A stretch of 64,000 bases of DNA from Staphylococcus borealis (lineage in GTDB: Bacteria > Bacillota > Bacilli > Staphylococcales > Staphylococcaceae), in assembly GCF_001224225.1 (NCBI RefSeq), contig NZ_CUEE01000001.1:372001-436000 (forward strand), written 5' to 3'. The notes below the pieces were generated by a model. That model did not search any database. It saw only the letters and a program-made list of their open reading frames with translations, and had not been told where the DNA came from. The first letter of the stretch is position 1, and every line of letters starts with the position of its first letter. The translations under genes were made by a program, and so were the position numbers. This document shows positions 36,550 to 44,607 of the stretch, piece by piece.

Positions 36550-37067
36550 TCTTTATACGCCCCTTCATTGTATGCCTTAACAATTTTACGCTTACCAGCA
36601 AAATAACTGACTAAACCGAAAATTAAAGATGCCATCAAATTAATCGTTATAAAAAATCCTAATTCAATCTTTTGATCAGAAAAATATAATCGCGTTAAAT
36701 TAAGTAAACTCATAATGACACCGAACATGATACCACCGAGTAAACAACTTAACTTATGCTTTTTTAACACCCTTTGATAGGCTTCTTTAGTATAAACTCG
36801 ATTTTCATCTAAATGATGTTTTCGAATACCTATCGATAAGACTATATTCACAATAAAGAACAAAATGAATACACCAATGGTTGGTATATTAACATGCTGC
36901 ACAACATAATCATTGATTAAACTAATGAAAGCTAATATAAGCAAGCCAAAATAAGTAATAACAAAAGTTGTCGTAACATGTGTGTATAGCATTTCTTTTT
37001 CTCGCTCATCACGTTCAGTCATTACGCCGATGAGTCGATTAATCGTTTTATCTCGAAAATTGGTCAT
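36546..37067 (-). CDS. Four-helix membrane protein with DERE motif (paralogue)
   Basis: 173 residues, with ERDEREKEMLYTH near the N-terminus and four helices spaced as in the neighbouring paralogue. First gene of the pair, with GAGGTGATC ahead of ATG. No regulator gene adjoins, although two 22-base direct repeats of operator type lie 30-80 bases upstream. Function unknown. Confidence 0.75.
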   Translation of the reverse strand: MTNFRDKTINRLIGVMTERDEREKEMLYTHVTTTFVITYFGLLILAFISLINDYVVQHVNIPTIGVFILFFIVNIVLSIGIRKHHLDENRVYTKEAYQRVLKKHKLSCLLGGIMFGVIMSLLNLTRLYFSDQKIELGFFITINLMASLIFGLVSYFAGKRKIVKAYNEGAYKE

Positions 37068-37097
37068 CTTTGATCACCTCAAGATTATTAATTACGG

Positions 37098-37147
37098 TAT
37101 ATGTAAAATATAAACGACATTTCTGTATATGTCAAATATAGACGACA
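37098..37147. promoter_or_regulatory. Pair of 22-base direct repeats, operator candidate
   Basis: 37098-37119 and 37126-37147 (TATATGTMAAATATARACGACA in both, two differences) with a 28-base period, directly upstream of the membrane protein pair. Spacing near three helical turns suits two repressor dimers on one face of the DNA. Confidence 0.6.
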
Positions 37148-37199
37148 CAAAGATTCTATTTAGATTGCTTAACATCAAGTGTTATGCTACAATAATTGT

Positions 37200-37350
37200 A
37201 ATAAAAAACACCTAGATCGTTTGAGATTTGGAACTAGGTGTAAAAATAAAGGACATATTACTGACTTATAGGTAAGCCAATATGTATCTCCAATTTCTAT
37301 TATTGGGCTAACGTTTTCTTAATTGTGACTTAAGAAAACGTTATTTTTTA
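37200..37350 (+). ncRNA. Candidate small RNA with four hairpins and a terminator
   Basis: A promoter with TTGCTT (37165-37170), 17 bases and an extended -10 TGCTACAAT (37185-37193) points rightward. The predicted 150-base transcript has a 5' hairpin ACACCTAG/CTAGGTGT, a hairpin CATATT/AATATG, a CCAAT/ATTGG hairpin and a terminator with 13-base arms (37310-37322, 37330-37342) plus TTTTTT. An unpaired TATCTCC could pair with ribosome sites. It also holds a nine-codon ORF (MYLQFLLLG, 37281-37310) with AGG upstream. No gene follows on this strand until 38170. Confidence 0.6.
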
Positions 37351-37507
37351 TACTTTATTTCAAATATTAAAATAATTATATAACCCAAGATACATAACAA
37401 CGTAATAGGTTCCCTCATTTTTATGCGTTTCATTATACATCGTATGCTATGATATAAAACTCAATAATATATGCTTAATTCAACAATCTATAATAATCTT
37501 TTTAAAA

Positions 37508-37546
37508 TTAAAAAGCTCCTAATCACCGGTATCAGTAATTAGAAAC
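37508..37546 (-). terminator. Terminator of the TetR gene
   Basis: CTAATTAC/GTGATTAG-type hairpin followed by CTTTTTAATTTT on the minus strand. Confidence 0.65.
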
Positions 37547-37552
37547 TTTACT

Positions 37553-38146
37553 TTATCGATTCATTTCTCTTTGTATTATTGTAGCTGGACCATTATTAAC
37601 AATATCGTAAAAATATTGAATTAAATCTTCTTTAGGGATACGGTTATCATCCTCAACCCAATGTCTTAAGAATGATAATCCTGCACCTGATACATAACTC
37701 ATAAAATAAGAAAATGGAATACCACTAATATCACCCTGTGTATTTGTAAAACTATTTAAATAGCTTGTTAATAGGCCATATAATTTTTCATGCAATTTAG
37801 ACGCTGTCCCTATTTTGAACATTAATTGATAAAATGCTATATTATCCTCAATATGTGCAATCAGAAATTCCATGATGTGTCTTAAATCCTCTGTTGAGAA
37901 CTTCCCGCCACTACTTTGTTTGCTTTCTTTAATAAACGTACGCACTACATCTACGTGTTCGTCTTCCATTTTGTCTAGCAAATCGTATTTATCTAAGTAA
38001 TGCGTATAAAACGTACCGCGATTAATATCAGCTAAATCTGTAATTTGTTGTACAGTTATATCATTGAAATCATATTTATGTAATAAATTGATAAATGCCA
38101 TTTTAATCGCTTGTTGTGATTTCCTAATTCTACGATCTTGAGTCAT
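37553..38146 (-). CDS. TetR family transcriptional regulator
   Basis: 197 residues. Helix-turn-helix at about 8-53 (RKSQQAIKMAFINLLHKYDF, INRGTFYTHYLDKYDLL). It diverges from the CocE/NonD hydrolase remnant at 38170. Between them two direct GTACAATTA repeats (near 38177 and 38205) may be its operators. The usual target, the hydrolase gene, is no longer complete, so the regulator may be an orphan. Confidence 0.9.
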   Translation of the reverse strand: MTQDRRIRKSQQAIKMAFINLLHKYDFNDITVQQITDLADINRGTFYTHYLDKYDLLDKMEDEHVDVVRTFIKESKQSSGGKFSTEDLRHIMEFLIAHIEDNIAFYQLMFKIGTASKLHEKLYGLLTSYLNSFTNTQGDISGIPFSYFMSYVSGAGLSFLRHWVEDDNRIPKEDLIQYFYDIVNNGPATIIQREMNR

Positions 38147-38169
38147 TTGATAGACCTCACTTTACATGT

Positions 38170-38490
38170 TTGTTTTTGTACAATTATACCGACTTTGTTG
38201 GTTTTCGTACAATTACCCAACCATGGCATACACATGAACACGAACAAAAAGTTAACCCAAATGAAATCGTGCCAGTTGAAATAGAATTATTATCATCAGG
38301 AACATTATTTAAAAAAGGTGAATCTTTAGTAGTTGTTGTTAAAGGTAACGAAGTTATCAAAGGTAATAGCACACCTTTACCTAATATGAAAACACGCTAT
38401 GAACATGAAGATACAGTAAACAAAGGTCGTCATCTTGTATATACTGGCGACAATTATGATTCACACTTAATCATTCCTGTAATTGAATAA
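38170..38490 (+). pseudogene. C-terminal remnant of a CocE/NonD family hydrolase
   Basis: From about residue 17 onward (QPWHTHEHEQKVNPNEIVPV, then IELLSSGTLFKKGESLVVVV and the final HLVYTGDNYDSHLIIPVIE) the frame matches the very end of X-Pro dipeptidyl-peptidase-like (CocE/NonD) hydrolases, which are normally over 550 residues. The catalytic alpha/beta domain is absent. The first 12-16 codons (MFLYNYTDFVGF) read through what was promoter sequence, and no good ribosome site precedes them. A deletion has fused the promoter region to the tail of the gene. Confidence 0.8.
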
Positions 38491-38538
38491 TTATTTAAAG
38501 TAAAACAAACATTAAATATATTCCCTATCTCAATACCT

Positions 38539-38582
38539 AAAAGCCAGTAAATGAATTTTAAAATTCACTTACTGGCTTTTAA
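38539..38582. terminator. Bidirectional terminator
   Basis: AAAAGCCAGTAA...TTACTGGCTTTT with inner TGAATTTTAAAATTCA forms a nearly perfect hairpin of 20 base pairs between the remnant and the zinc-ribbon gene. Confidence 0.88.
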
Positions 38583-38626
38583 ATTTATATATATCATCAC
38601 TCATTAATAATTATCTCAAGCTATCA

Positions 38627-39514
38627 TTAGAGCCAACGCCAGAACAGTTGATGCACAATACCTAAATCATCGTAATGATGAACAAGCGTTGACCCGAACA
38701 AATGCATGGCGAAGGCTATAATGACAAAGAAAATCATGATGCCATAAAAACTCGCTATACGCAGTGTATGATTCACACTATATTTCGAAATTAAGTATAT
38801 TGATGATGTTATAAGTAAAATCGTAGAGAACGCAATCAATATACCACTGAAAATATAGAACTCAAGGAAAAAGACAACAAATCCTAAAAATAGCACACTG
38901 ACTGACAGTGTATTGATCAATATATAATCTGATAATACCTTTTTAAATAAAATACGTTCTACGATCATTAAGCGAATAACGCCAAATGTTACGACAAGTA
39001 AAAACACAAGCGCTAACAGGATTGTTAATACAAATTTCAAGATAATTGTTGCAGTATCAACAAAATAACCATCAAATAAACTTGCTGAAAATATGTGTAA
39101 AAACATTCCCAATATGATCAAACCAATAACGACTAATGAAGCAAGTAACGTATGGCTAAATGAATGTTCCCCTTTAATTACAGCATCATGAGCAGTAAAT
39201 GCTTGTTTAAAAAATGACTTACTTTCATTAAATGTTGTTTTCACTTTCAGTGTGAATGGACCTTCAGCATAACGGTGTTCATAAGACATATATCTATGTG
39301 CAAATTCACCATGTTCATACGCATTATCACGTTGTGTTTCATTGAAACCTTCTTGTTTAACTGTTTTAGAATGCGTTGCAGATTGAATCTCCGAATTGAC
39401 TGATTCTGTTGTTGATTGCGTTGATTGGAGCGTTGAATCATTTAATTTCTTACCACAACTACCGCAATATTGATCTCCTGGTTGATATGTCTGACCACAA
39501 TTTGGACATTGCAT
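38627..39514 (-). CDS. Zinc-ribbon membrane protein
   Basis: 295 residues. An N-terminal zinc ribbon (MQCPNCGQTYQPGDQYCGSC, two CxxC pairs) is followed by a Ser/Thr/Gln linker to about residue 90, then five or six hydrophobic helices to the end. Many Firmicutes have such proteins near stress or wall genes, without fixed function. ATG at 39514 follows GGAGG by 8 bases; ATG at 39529 overlaps that site. Monocistronic, with a STAR-like repeat upstream. Confidence 0.82.
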   Translation of the reverse strand: MQCPNCGQTYQPGDQYCGSCGKKLNDSTLQSTQSTTESVNSEIQSATHSKTVKQEGFNETQRDNAYEHGEFAHRYMSYEHRYAEGPFTLKVKTTFNESKSFFKQAFTAHDAVIKGEHSFSHTLLASLVVIGLIILGMFLHIFSASLFDGYFVDTATIILKFVLTILLALVFLLVVTFGVIRLMIVERILFKKVLSDYILINTLSVSVLFLGFVVFFLEFYIFSGILIAFSTILLITSSIYLISKYSVNHTLRIASFYGIMIFFVIIAFAMHLFGSTLVHHYDDLGIVHQLFWRWL

Positions 39515-39604
39515 TAGGGCTACCTCCATAAATATAAAATTCTAAGTCATTATACCATTATTTTATATTGTGTCGTATATTATATTTTATAAATTAAAAA
39601 AGGA

Positions 39605-39808
39605 GGGAGTGGGACAGAATTCTTTTTAAATTCGTTGTCCGCTCCCAACTTGCTTTGCTTGTAGAATTTCTTAGTGAAATTCTCTTTGTTGGGGCCCCGC
39701 CCGCAAGGATGACTAGAACTGAGAAAAGCTTGAATTAAGCGCATTTTCAGTTCAGTCAGCTACTGCGAATTTGCAAAATAGCTTCATTATATTATTTATG
39801 TCCCGGAC
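39605..39808 (+). repeat. STAR-like repeat, full module with one GGGGCCCC core
   Basis: Order: GGGAGTGGGACAGAATTC, an inverted partner GAATTCGTTGTCC-like, the core TTGCTTTGCTTGTAGAATTT to TTGTTGGGGCCCCGCC, then the GCAAGGATGACTAGAACTGA tail through ATTTATGTCCC. The TGTTGGGGCCC core is the hallmark of STAR elements. It lies in the gap between the zinc-ribbon protein and alsD genes and may serve as alsD terminator. Confidence 0.88.
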
Positions 39809-39829
39809 TCTTTTAGGTATGATTATTAA

Positions 39830-40534
39830 TTACTCAGCTTCTCTAATTTCTGCATCAACATCCGCATAATCAATTTCTGTTTCTGTAAATGTTTTATTAT
39901 TGATTGGGAAGTGTTGTTCAAATGTTTCAAAGTTTTGAATTTCCACTGTGACATCATCCACTTCAAAATCTAATACATGGCCGCCAAAGTTGCGATCATC
40001 ATTAGCGAAATGAATATGAAAACCAGCAGACCCAATACCATGGAATAACTCAGGTGTGAAGAAACCAATGATTGTTCCCTTAATATCTTCACGTGTTTCC
40101 TCTGGTTGTCTACGTGCTGAATCAATCAATCTAGTATACGGTGGCTCTTGTTTAGGCATCATACGTACATGCATTTTTTTAAATGTGCCACTTATTTTCA
40201 CTGCAGAAAATAGATTATCACTTAACATATGTTCCTTAACTTCATTTAATACGTTTTCAGAATCCTTATCTGAGGTTTGATAAGATTGGTCTGCTTCAAA
40301 ACGTGTAATCGTTGCGTATGGTGTCATTTCATCGCCATTCAATTTCTTAAATTCTTTATGTTCATTGGCATGAAATGCTTCACCATTTAAAAAGATAACC
40401 TCACCATTAGAACCAGTTAATGTCGCTAGCCCTGAATCACCATGTTCTAATAGTTCATTGATAGATGCAGTTCCTTCTAATAGACCTGCCATTAATGTAC
40501 CTAACGTACCATGTTGATATAATACGTGACTCAT
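39830..40534 (-). CDS. alsD: Alpha-acetolactate decarboxylase
   Basis: 234 residues (budA/alsD family). The zinc ligands are in FHIHFANDDRNFGGHVLDFE (about 181-200 region, two His plus the third His of GGH), and the N-terminal YQHGTLGTLMAGLLEGTAS is typical. It converts acetolactate to acetoin, the second step of neutral fermentation. It follows alsS by 34 bases and is transcribed with it. Confidence 0.96.
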   Translation of the reverse strand: MSHVLYQHGTLGTLMAGLLEGTASINELLEHGDSGLATLTGSNGEVIFLNGEAFHANEHKEFKKLNGDEMTPYATITRFEADQSYQTSDKDSENVLNEVKEHMLSDNLFSAVKISGTFKKMHVRMMPKQEPPYTRLIDSARRQPEETREDIKGTIIGFFTPELFHGIGSAGFHIHFANDDRNFGGHVLDFEVDDVTVEIQNFETFEQHFPINNKTFTETEIDYADVDAEIREAE

Positions 40535-40568
40535 TGAATATTCACTCCTAAGTTTGTTTATCTAAAAA

Positions 40569-42233
40569 TTAATTTAAAGAATCTGGTAATACATTTGTTG
40601 ATAACTTGATATTATCTTTATAATTAACTGGAATATCAATTAATACTGGGCCATCAGTTTCATAGCCTTCTTTTAATGCTGCTTCTAATTCTGCTTGGCT
40701 AGTAACACGTAACCCTTTAGCACCAAATGATTCAGCATATTTCACATAATCAACTGGTCCAAATTCAACACCAGCTGAACGTTTATATTTCATTTCTTCT
40801 TGAAATTCTACCATATTATATTTACCATCATTCCAAATTAATTGGATGATGTTTAATTTTTTACGTACGGCTGTTTCTAAATCTTGACCTGAGAATAAGA
40901 AACCGCCATCTCCTGCTACTGACACAACTTGTGTATTTGGACGTACTAACGCAGCTGCAATTGCCCAAGGTAAAGCAACACCAAGTGTTTGCATACCATT
41001 ACTAAATAATAAGTGTCTTGGGTTATAACTTCTAAATTTACGTGCCATCCAAATATAATGACTACCCACATCGACAGTAACTGTAGTATCGTCAGTTAAT
41101 GTGTTTTGCATTGTTTCAATAATTTCTAATGGATGCATCACACCATCTTCATGAGTGTATTTAATACCTGTTGCTTCAATAACATCTGCTCTTAAACGTT
41201 CTAAGTCATCTAAACGACTTTGATTAATGATTGGTTCATGCACATTCTCAGATAATAATTGAATCGTACCTGCAATATTACCAATTAATTCTTTTTTAGG
41301 ACGTAAGAAGTTTGTAATTTCGGCTTGTACTTCATCAATAACAATGATTTCTGTTTCAAGTTCTTTGTTCCAGTTACTTGCTTCATATTCAATTGGATCA
41401 TACCCTATTGTGACGACTAAATCAGCTTTTCTTAATAATTCGTCACCCACTTGGTTACGGAATAATCCTACACGTCCGAAGAAGTGATTTTCTAACTCAC
41501 GGTTAAGCACACCTGCACCTTGGAATGTTTCAACAACTGGTAAATTTGATTTCGCAACTAATTGACGAATGGCTTCTGTTTCTTTCTCACTTGAACTTCT
41601 CATACCTACTAGCAACACTGGGAATTTAGCATGTTTTATCGCTTTAATTACATCTTGTATGTCTTCTAAATTTGGAACACCTAATTGTGGTTGTTCACAT
41701 AAATCAATTGCTTTAGATGTTACAGGTGATTCGATAACATCTTGCGGAATACTGATAAAACTTGCACCATTTTTACCTGAAGTCGCTGTACGGATAGCGT
41801 TTGTCATTACTTCAGAAAGAGACTCAGGATCTTGTACTTCTGCGCTATATTTTGTAGATGATCTTAAAAGAGAAGCATTATCTACTGCTTGATGCGTCAT
41901 ACGTAATAAGTCATTACGTTTAACTTGGCCACCGATAGCCAACACTGGATCTCCTTCTGATGTAGCAGTTAATAATCCAGTTGTTAAGTTACTCACGCCT
42001 GGGCCACTTGTAACTAATGCCACACCTGGTTTACCAGTTAAACGTCCAATTCCTTGCGCCATCATAGCAGCATTTTGTTCATGGCGTGTCACAATAAGTT
42101 CTGGACCATCATCTTCAAGTGCGTTAAAGAGATAATCGATTTTTGCTCCCGGAATACTAAATACATAATCCACATTATTATTTTTTAAAGTATCAATGAC
42201 CATATCTGCAGCAGAGTAGTTTTCTTTAGTCAT
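40569..42233 (-). CDS. alsS: Catabolic acetolactate synthase
   Basis: 554 residues, thiamine-diphosphate enzyme. Catalytic Glu region [12 protein letters not shown] (about 51-62), and the TPP/Mg motif [20 protein letters not shown] (about 438-457) followed by [11 protein letters not shown]. No FAD-domain signature of anabolic IlvB is obvious and no small subunit gene adjoins, so it is the catabolic AlsS/BudB. It joins two pyruvates to acetolactate, preventing acidification. The 720 bases upstream hold a structured leader with a terminator and a LysR-type palindrome. Confidence 0.95.
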   Translation of the reverse strand: MTKENYSAADMVIDTLKNNNVDYVFSIPGAKIDYLFNALEDDGPELIVTRHEQNAAMMAQGIGRLTGKPGVALVTSGPGVSNLTTGLLTATSEGDPVLAIGGQVKRNDLLRMTHQAVDNASLLRSSTKYSAEVQDPESLSEVMTNAIRTATSGKNGASFISIPQDVIESPVTSKAIDLCEQPQLGVPNLEDIQDVIKAIKHAKFPVLLVGMRSSSEKETEAIRQLVAKSNLPVVETFQGAGVLNRELENHFFGRVGLFRNQVGDELLRKADLVVTIGYDPIEYEASNWNKELETEIIVIDEVQAEITNFLRPKKELIGNIAGTIQLLSENVHEPIINQSRLDDLERLRADVIEATGIKYTHEDGVMHPLEIIETMQNTLTDDTTVTVDVGSHYIWMARKFRSYNPRHLLFSNGMQTLGVALPWAIAAALVRPNTQVVSVAGDGGFLFSGQDLETAVRKKLNIIQLIWNDGKYNMVEFQEEMKYKRSAGVEFGPVDYVKYAESFGAKGLRVTSQAELEAALKEGYETDGPVLIDIPVNYKDNIKLSTNVLPDSLN

Positions 42234-42275
42234 CTAAATTCATATCCTTTCAAAGTCCAATTATTTTTTAATATT

Positions 42276-42553
42276 AAAAAGAAGCCACATACATGTCTAT
42301 TTTTAAGGGAAAAAGAGGGAAAGACTTAGTTACATGAGTTGTGGCTTCTTTATATTTAAAGTTACTTCATTATTTCATTGTTGCTAGTAATCTCAGTTAG
42401 GGATGCATATTCAAATGCGAGATGGGAGTCTTCTATTTATGTCAAGAGGTGTAACAAATCATAAAGTTCAACACTTAAGCGTTGATACAATATAAGGGGA
42501 TGGATTTATTACACATAATAGAAGCATTTGAATATGATGTAACTTTATTACAT
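42276..42553 (-). promoter_or_regulatory. Structured attenuator-like leader of alsSD
   Basis: A -10 TATAAT lies at 42559-42564 (minus). From 42546 down to 42358 the RNA folds into one long hairpin: GUAACUUU with AAAGUUAC, a 13-base perfect pair (42406-42418 with 42524-42536), CTTCTATT/AATAGAAG and a 12-base pair (42449-42460 with 42503-42514) that is complete only on the minus strand thanks to a U-G wobble. A terminator then follows (GAAGCCACA/TGTGGCTTC plus TTTTT, 42276-42350), about 45 bases before alsS. The 5' AGUUACAU can also pair with AUGUAACU in the terminator, an alternative fold. It matches no riboswitch class I know. Confidence 0.6.
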
Positions 42554-42606
42554 GACTCATTATAGTATGTGCGTAACTATTAATAAAATACATATTTTCG
42601 ATAGAA

Positions 42607-42627
42607 CCTATTCCATAATGGAATAGG
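42607..42627. promoter_or_regulatory. Palindrome upstream of alsS, candidate LysR-type (CidR/AlsR) site
   Basis: CCTATTCCA, TAA, TGGAATAGG is a perfect dyad containing the T-N11-A LysR box. Its centre lies about 65 bases before the predicted alsS transcription start, the usual activator position. S. aureus alsSD is activated by the LysR protein CidR. Confidence 0.6.
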
Positions 42628-42966
42628 TCAACAAAGTTTAATTTTTTTAATAAAAAGCAGCTAAAAATAGGTCTAATTACTTGACTTATTCTAAGTTTTT
42701 AGTATATTATTCTCAGTCAAAAGACTACTTTTTATATTTTAAGTATAATTTTACTCTTTTTAGTTGTTTTTATTTCTTTTTAATCTGTTATAATCAAATC
42801 TATCATTTAAAATTTCCTTGTTATACTCTGTCATTTTATAAGAAGTAAGAAAACTTAAAATTTTCAGAAATTTTAGACAAAAATATAAAGTTTTATGCTA
42901 AGATAATAAATATTCTAGAGCTAACAAGCTAATCTTATAACTCATTTTATTAAGTAAGTGGAGGTT
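42628..42966. other. AT-rich intergenic region before the permease gene
   Basis: Over 80 percent A/T with runs of T. A plausible rightward -10 (TAAGATAAT) lies near 42898. No ORF or repeat is recognised. Confidence 0.4.
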
Positions 42967-42973
42967 CATGATT

Positions 42974-44425
42974 ATGGCCAGTTTTTTTAAAAATTTAACT
43001 CGAAAAGAAGATCCCACAATCTATCAAAATAAAGATGGTCACTTGAAACGTACATTACGTGTTCGAGATTTTCTTGCATTAGGTGTTGGTACAATTGTAT
43101 CAACTGCAATATTCACATTACCTGGTGTTGTTGCAGCTGAACATGCAGGTCCTGCCGTTGCGTTATCATTCTTATTAGCAGCAATTGTAGCAGGTTTAGT
43201 TGCCTTCTCATATGCTGAAATGGCATCAACTATGCCTTTCGCTGGTTCTGCGTATTCTTGGATTAACGTTTTATTTGGCGAATTTTCAGGTTGGGTAGCG
43301 GGTTGGGCACTTTTAGCTGAGTACTTTATTGCCGTTGCCTTTGTAGCATCCGGATTCTCAGCAAATTTAAGAGGACTTATTTCCCCTTTAGGTATTGTAT
43401 TGCCTAAAGCATTATCCAATCCGTTTGGCGCTGATGGTGGCGTCATAGACATTATCGCGGCTGTAGTTATCATTATTACTGCAATTATTTTATCACGTGG
43501 TATGACTGAGACTGCACGTATTGAAAACATCTTAGTTATCTTAAAAGTATTAGCAATTGTATTATTCATTATTGTAGGTTTAACAGCCATTCAAGCATCC
43601 AATTATGTACCATTTATCCCAGAACATAAAGTCACTGAAAATGGTGATTTCGGTGGTTGGCAAGGTATTTATGCTGGGGTTTCAATGATATTTTTAGCTT
43701 ATATCGGCTTTGACTCTATTGCAGCTAACTCTGCAGAAGCAATCAATCCGCAAAGAACCATGCCACGTGGTATTCTTGGTTCATTAGCTGTCGCACTTGT
43801 ATTATTCGTAGGTGTAGCATTAGTATTAGTAGGTATGTTCCATTACTCTAAATATGCTGGTAATGCAGAGCCTGTAGGTTGGGCGCTACGTCAAAGTGGT
43901 CATGGCATTATCGCGGCTGTCATTCAAGCAATTTCAGTAATAGGTATGTTCACCGCTTTAATTGGTATGATGTTAGCAGGATCACGTTTACTTTATTCAT
44001 TCGGTCGTGATGGTTTATTACCATCATGGTTATCTAAATTAAACCATAAGCACTTACCAAACAGAGCGCTTTTAATACTTACTATTATTGGTGTATTAAT
44101 TGGTTCAATGTTCCCATTCGCATTCTTAGCACAACTTATTTCTGCCGGAACATTAGTTGCATTCATGTTTGTATCTCTTGCAATGTATCGACTAAGAAAA
44201 CGTGAAGGTAAAGATTTACCCGTACCGTCATTTAAAGTACCGTTCTTCCCAGTACTACCAATTATTACATTCATTTTAGTACTACTTGTATTCTGGGGAT
44301 TAAGCTTCGACGCTAAACTATATACTTTAATTTGGTTTGTCGTTGGTATCATCATCTATTTAAGTTACGGTGTTCGACATTCTAAGAAAAATGAAGAAAA
44401 AGAGTACATCGTACCGAAAGATTAA
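42974..44425 (+). CDS. APC superfamily amino acid permease
   Basis: 483 residues with about 12 hydrophobic helices. The first helix region VGTIVSTAIFTLPGVVAAEHAG and the later YIGFDSIAANSAEAINPQRTM (shortened here) are the consensus APC segments around helices 1 and 6-7. It imports an amino acid with protons; YfnA-like cationic or neutral amino acid carriers are the nearest relatives. ATG at 42974 is 9 bases from GGAGG; the ATG at 42968 is too close. It is convergent with the class III aminotransferase gene, and a STAR-like repeat separates them. Confidence 0.92.
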   Translation: MASFFKNLTRKEDPTIYQNKDGHLKRTLRVRDFLALGVGTIVSTAIFTLPGVVAAEHAGPAVALSFLLAAIVAGLVAFSYAEMASTMPFAGSAYSWINVLFGEFSGWVAGWALLAEYFIAVAFVASGFSANLRGLISPLGIVLPKALSNPFGADGGVIDIIAAVVIIITAIILSRGMTETARIENILVILKVLAIVLFIIVGLTAIQASNYVPFIPEHKVTENGDFGGWQGIYAGVSMIFLAYIGFDSIAANSAEAINPQRTMPRGILGSLAVALVLFVGVALVLVGMFHYSKYAGNAEPVGWALRQSGHGIIAAVIQAISVIGMFTALIGMMLAGSRLLYSFGRDGLLPSWLSKLNHKHLPNRALLILTIIGVLIGSMFPFAFLAQLISAGTLVAFMFVSLAMYRLRKREGKDLPVPSFKVPFFPVLPIITFILVLLVFWGLSFDAKLYTLIWFVVGIIIYLSYGVRHSKKNEEKEYIVPKD

Positions 44426-44449
44426 TATCATCAAATAAACTAGAAGAGG

Positions 44450-44596
44450 CTGGGACATAAATAATATAATAATGCTATTTTGCAAATTCGCAGTAGCTGA
44501 CTGAACTGAAAATACGCTTAAATCAAGCTTTTTTCAGTTCTAGTCATCCTTGCGGGGGTGGGACGACGAATTTAAAAAGAATTCTGTCCCACTCCC
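44450..44596 (-). repeat. STAR-like repeat between permease and aminotransferase genes
   Basis: CTGGGACATAAATAATATAA to CTGTCCCACTCCC, nearly identical to 28972-29117 and in the same orientation, again without the GGGGCCCC core. It probably also terminates one or both convergent genes. Confidence 0.88.
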
Positions 44597-44607
44597 TTCT
44601 TTACGTA

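Noticed and set aside
42358..42546. The alsS leader as a MITE, because its ends AAAGTTAC resemble terminal inverted repeats
   Set aside because: A -10 promoter lies just outside, a functional terminator follows, and one stem block is fully paired only on the alsS strand; RNA function is more likely, though a MITE origin is not excluded.
43039..44355. Minus-strand frames of 183 and 120 codons
   Set aside because: Both are antisense shadows of the amino acid permease gene, with Ala/Thr/Asn-rich low-complexity composition and no start signals.
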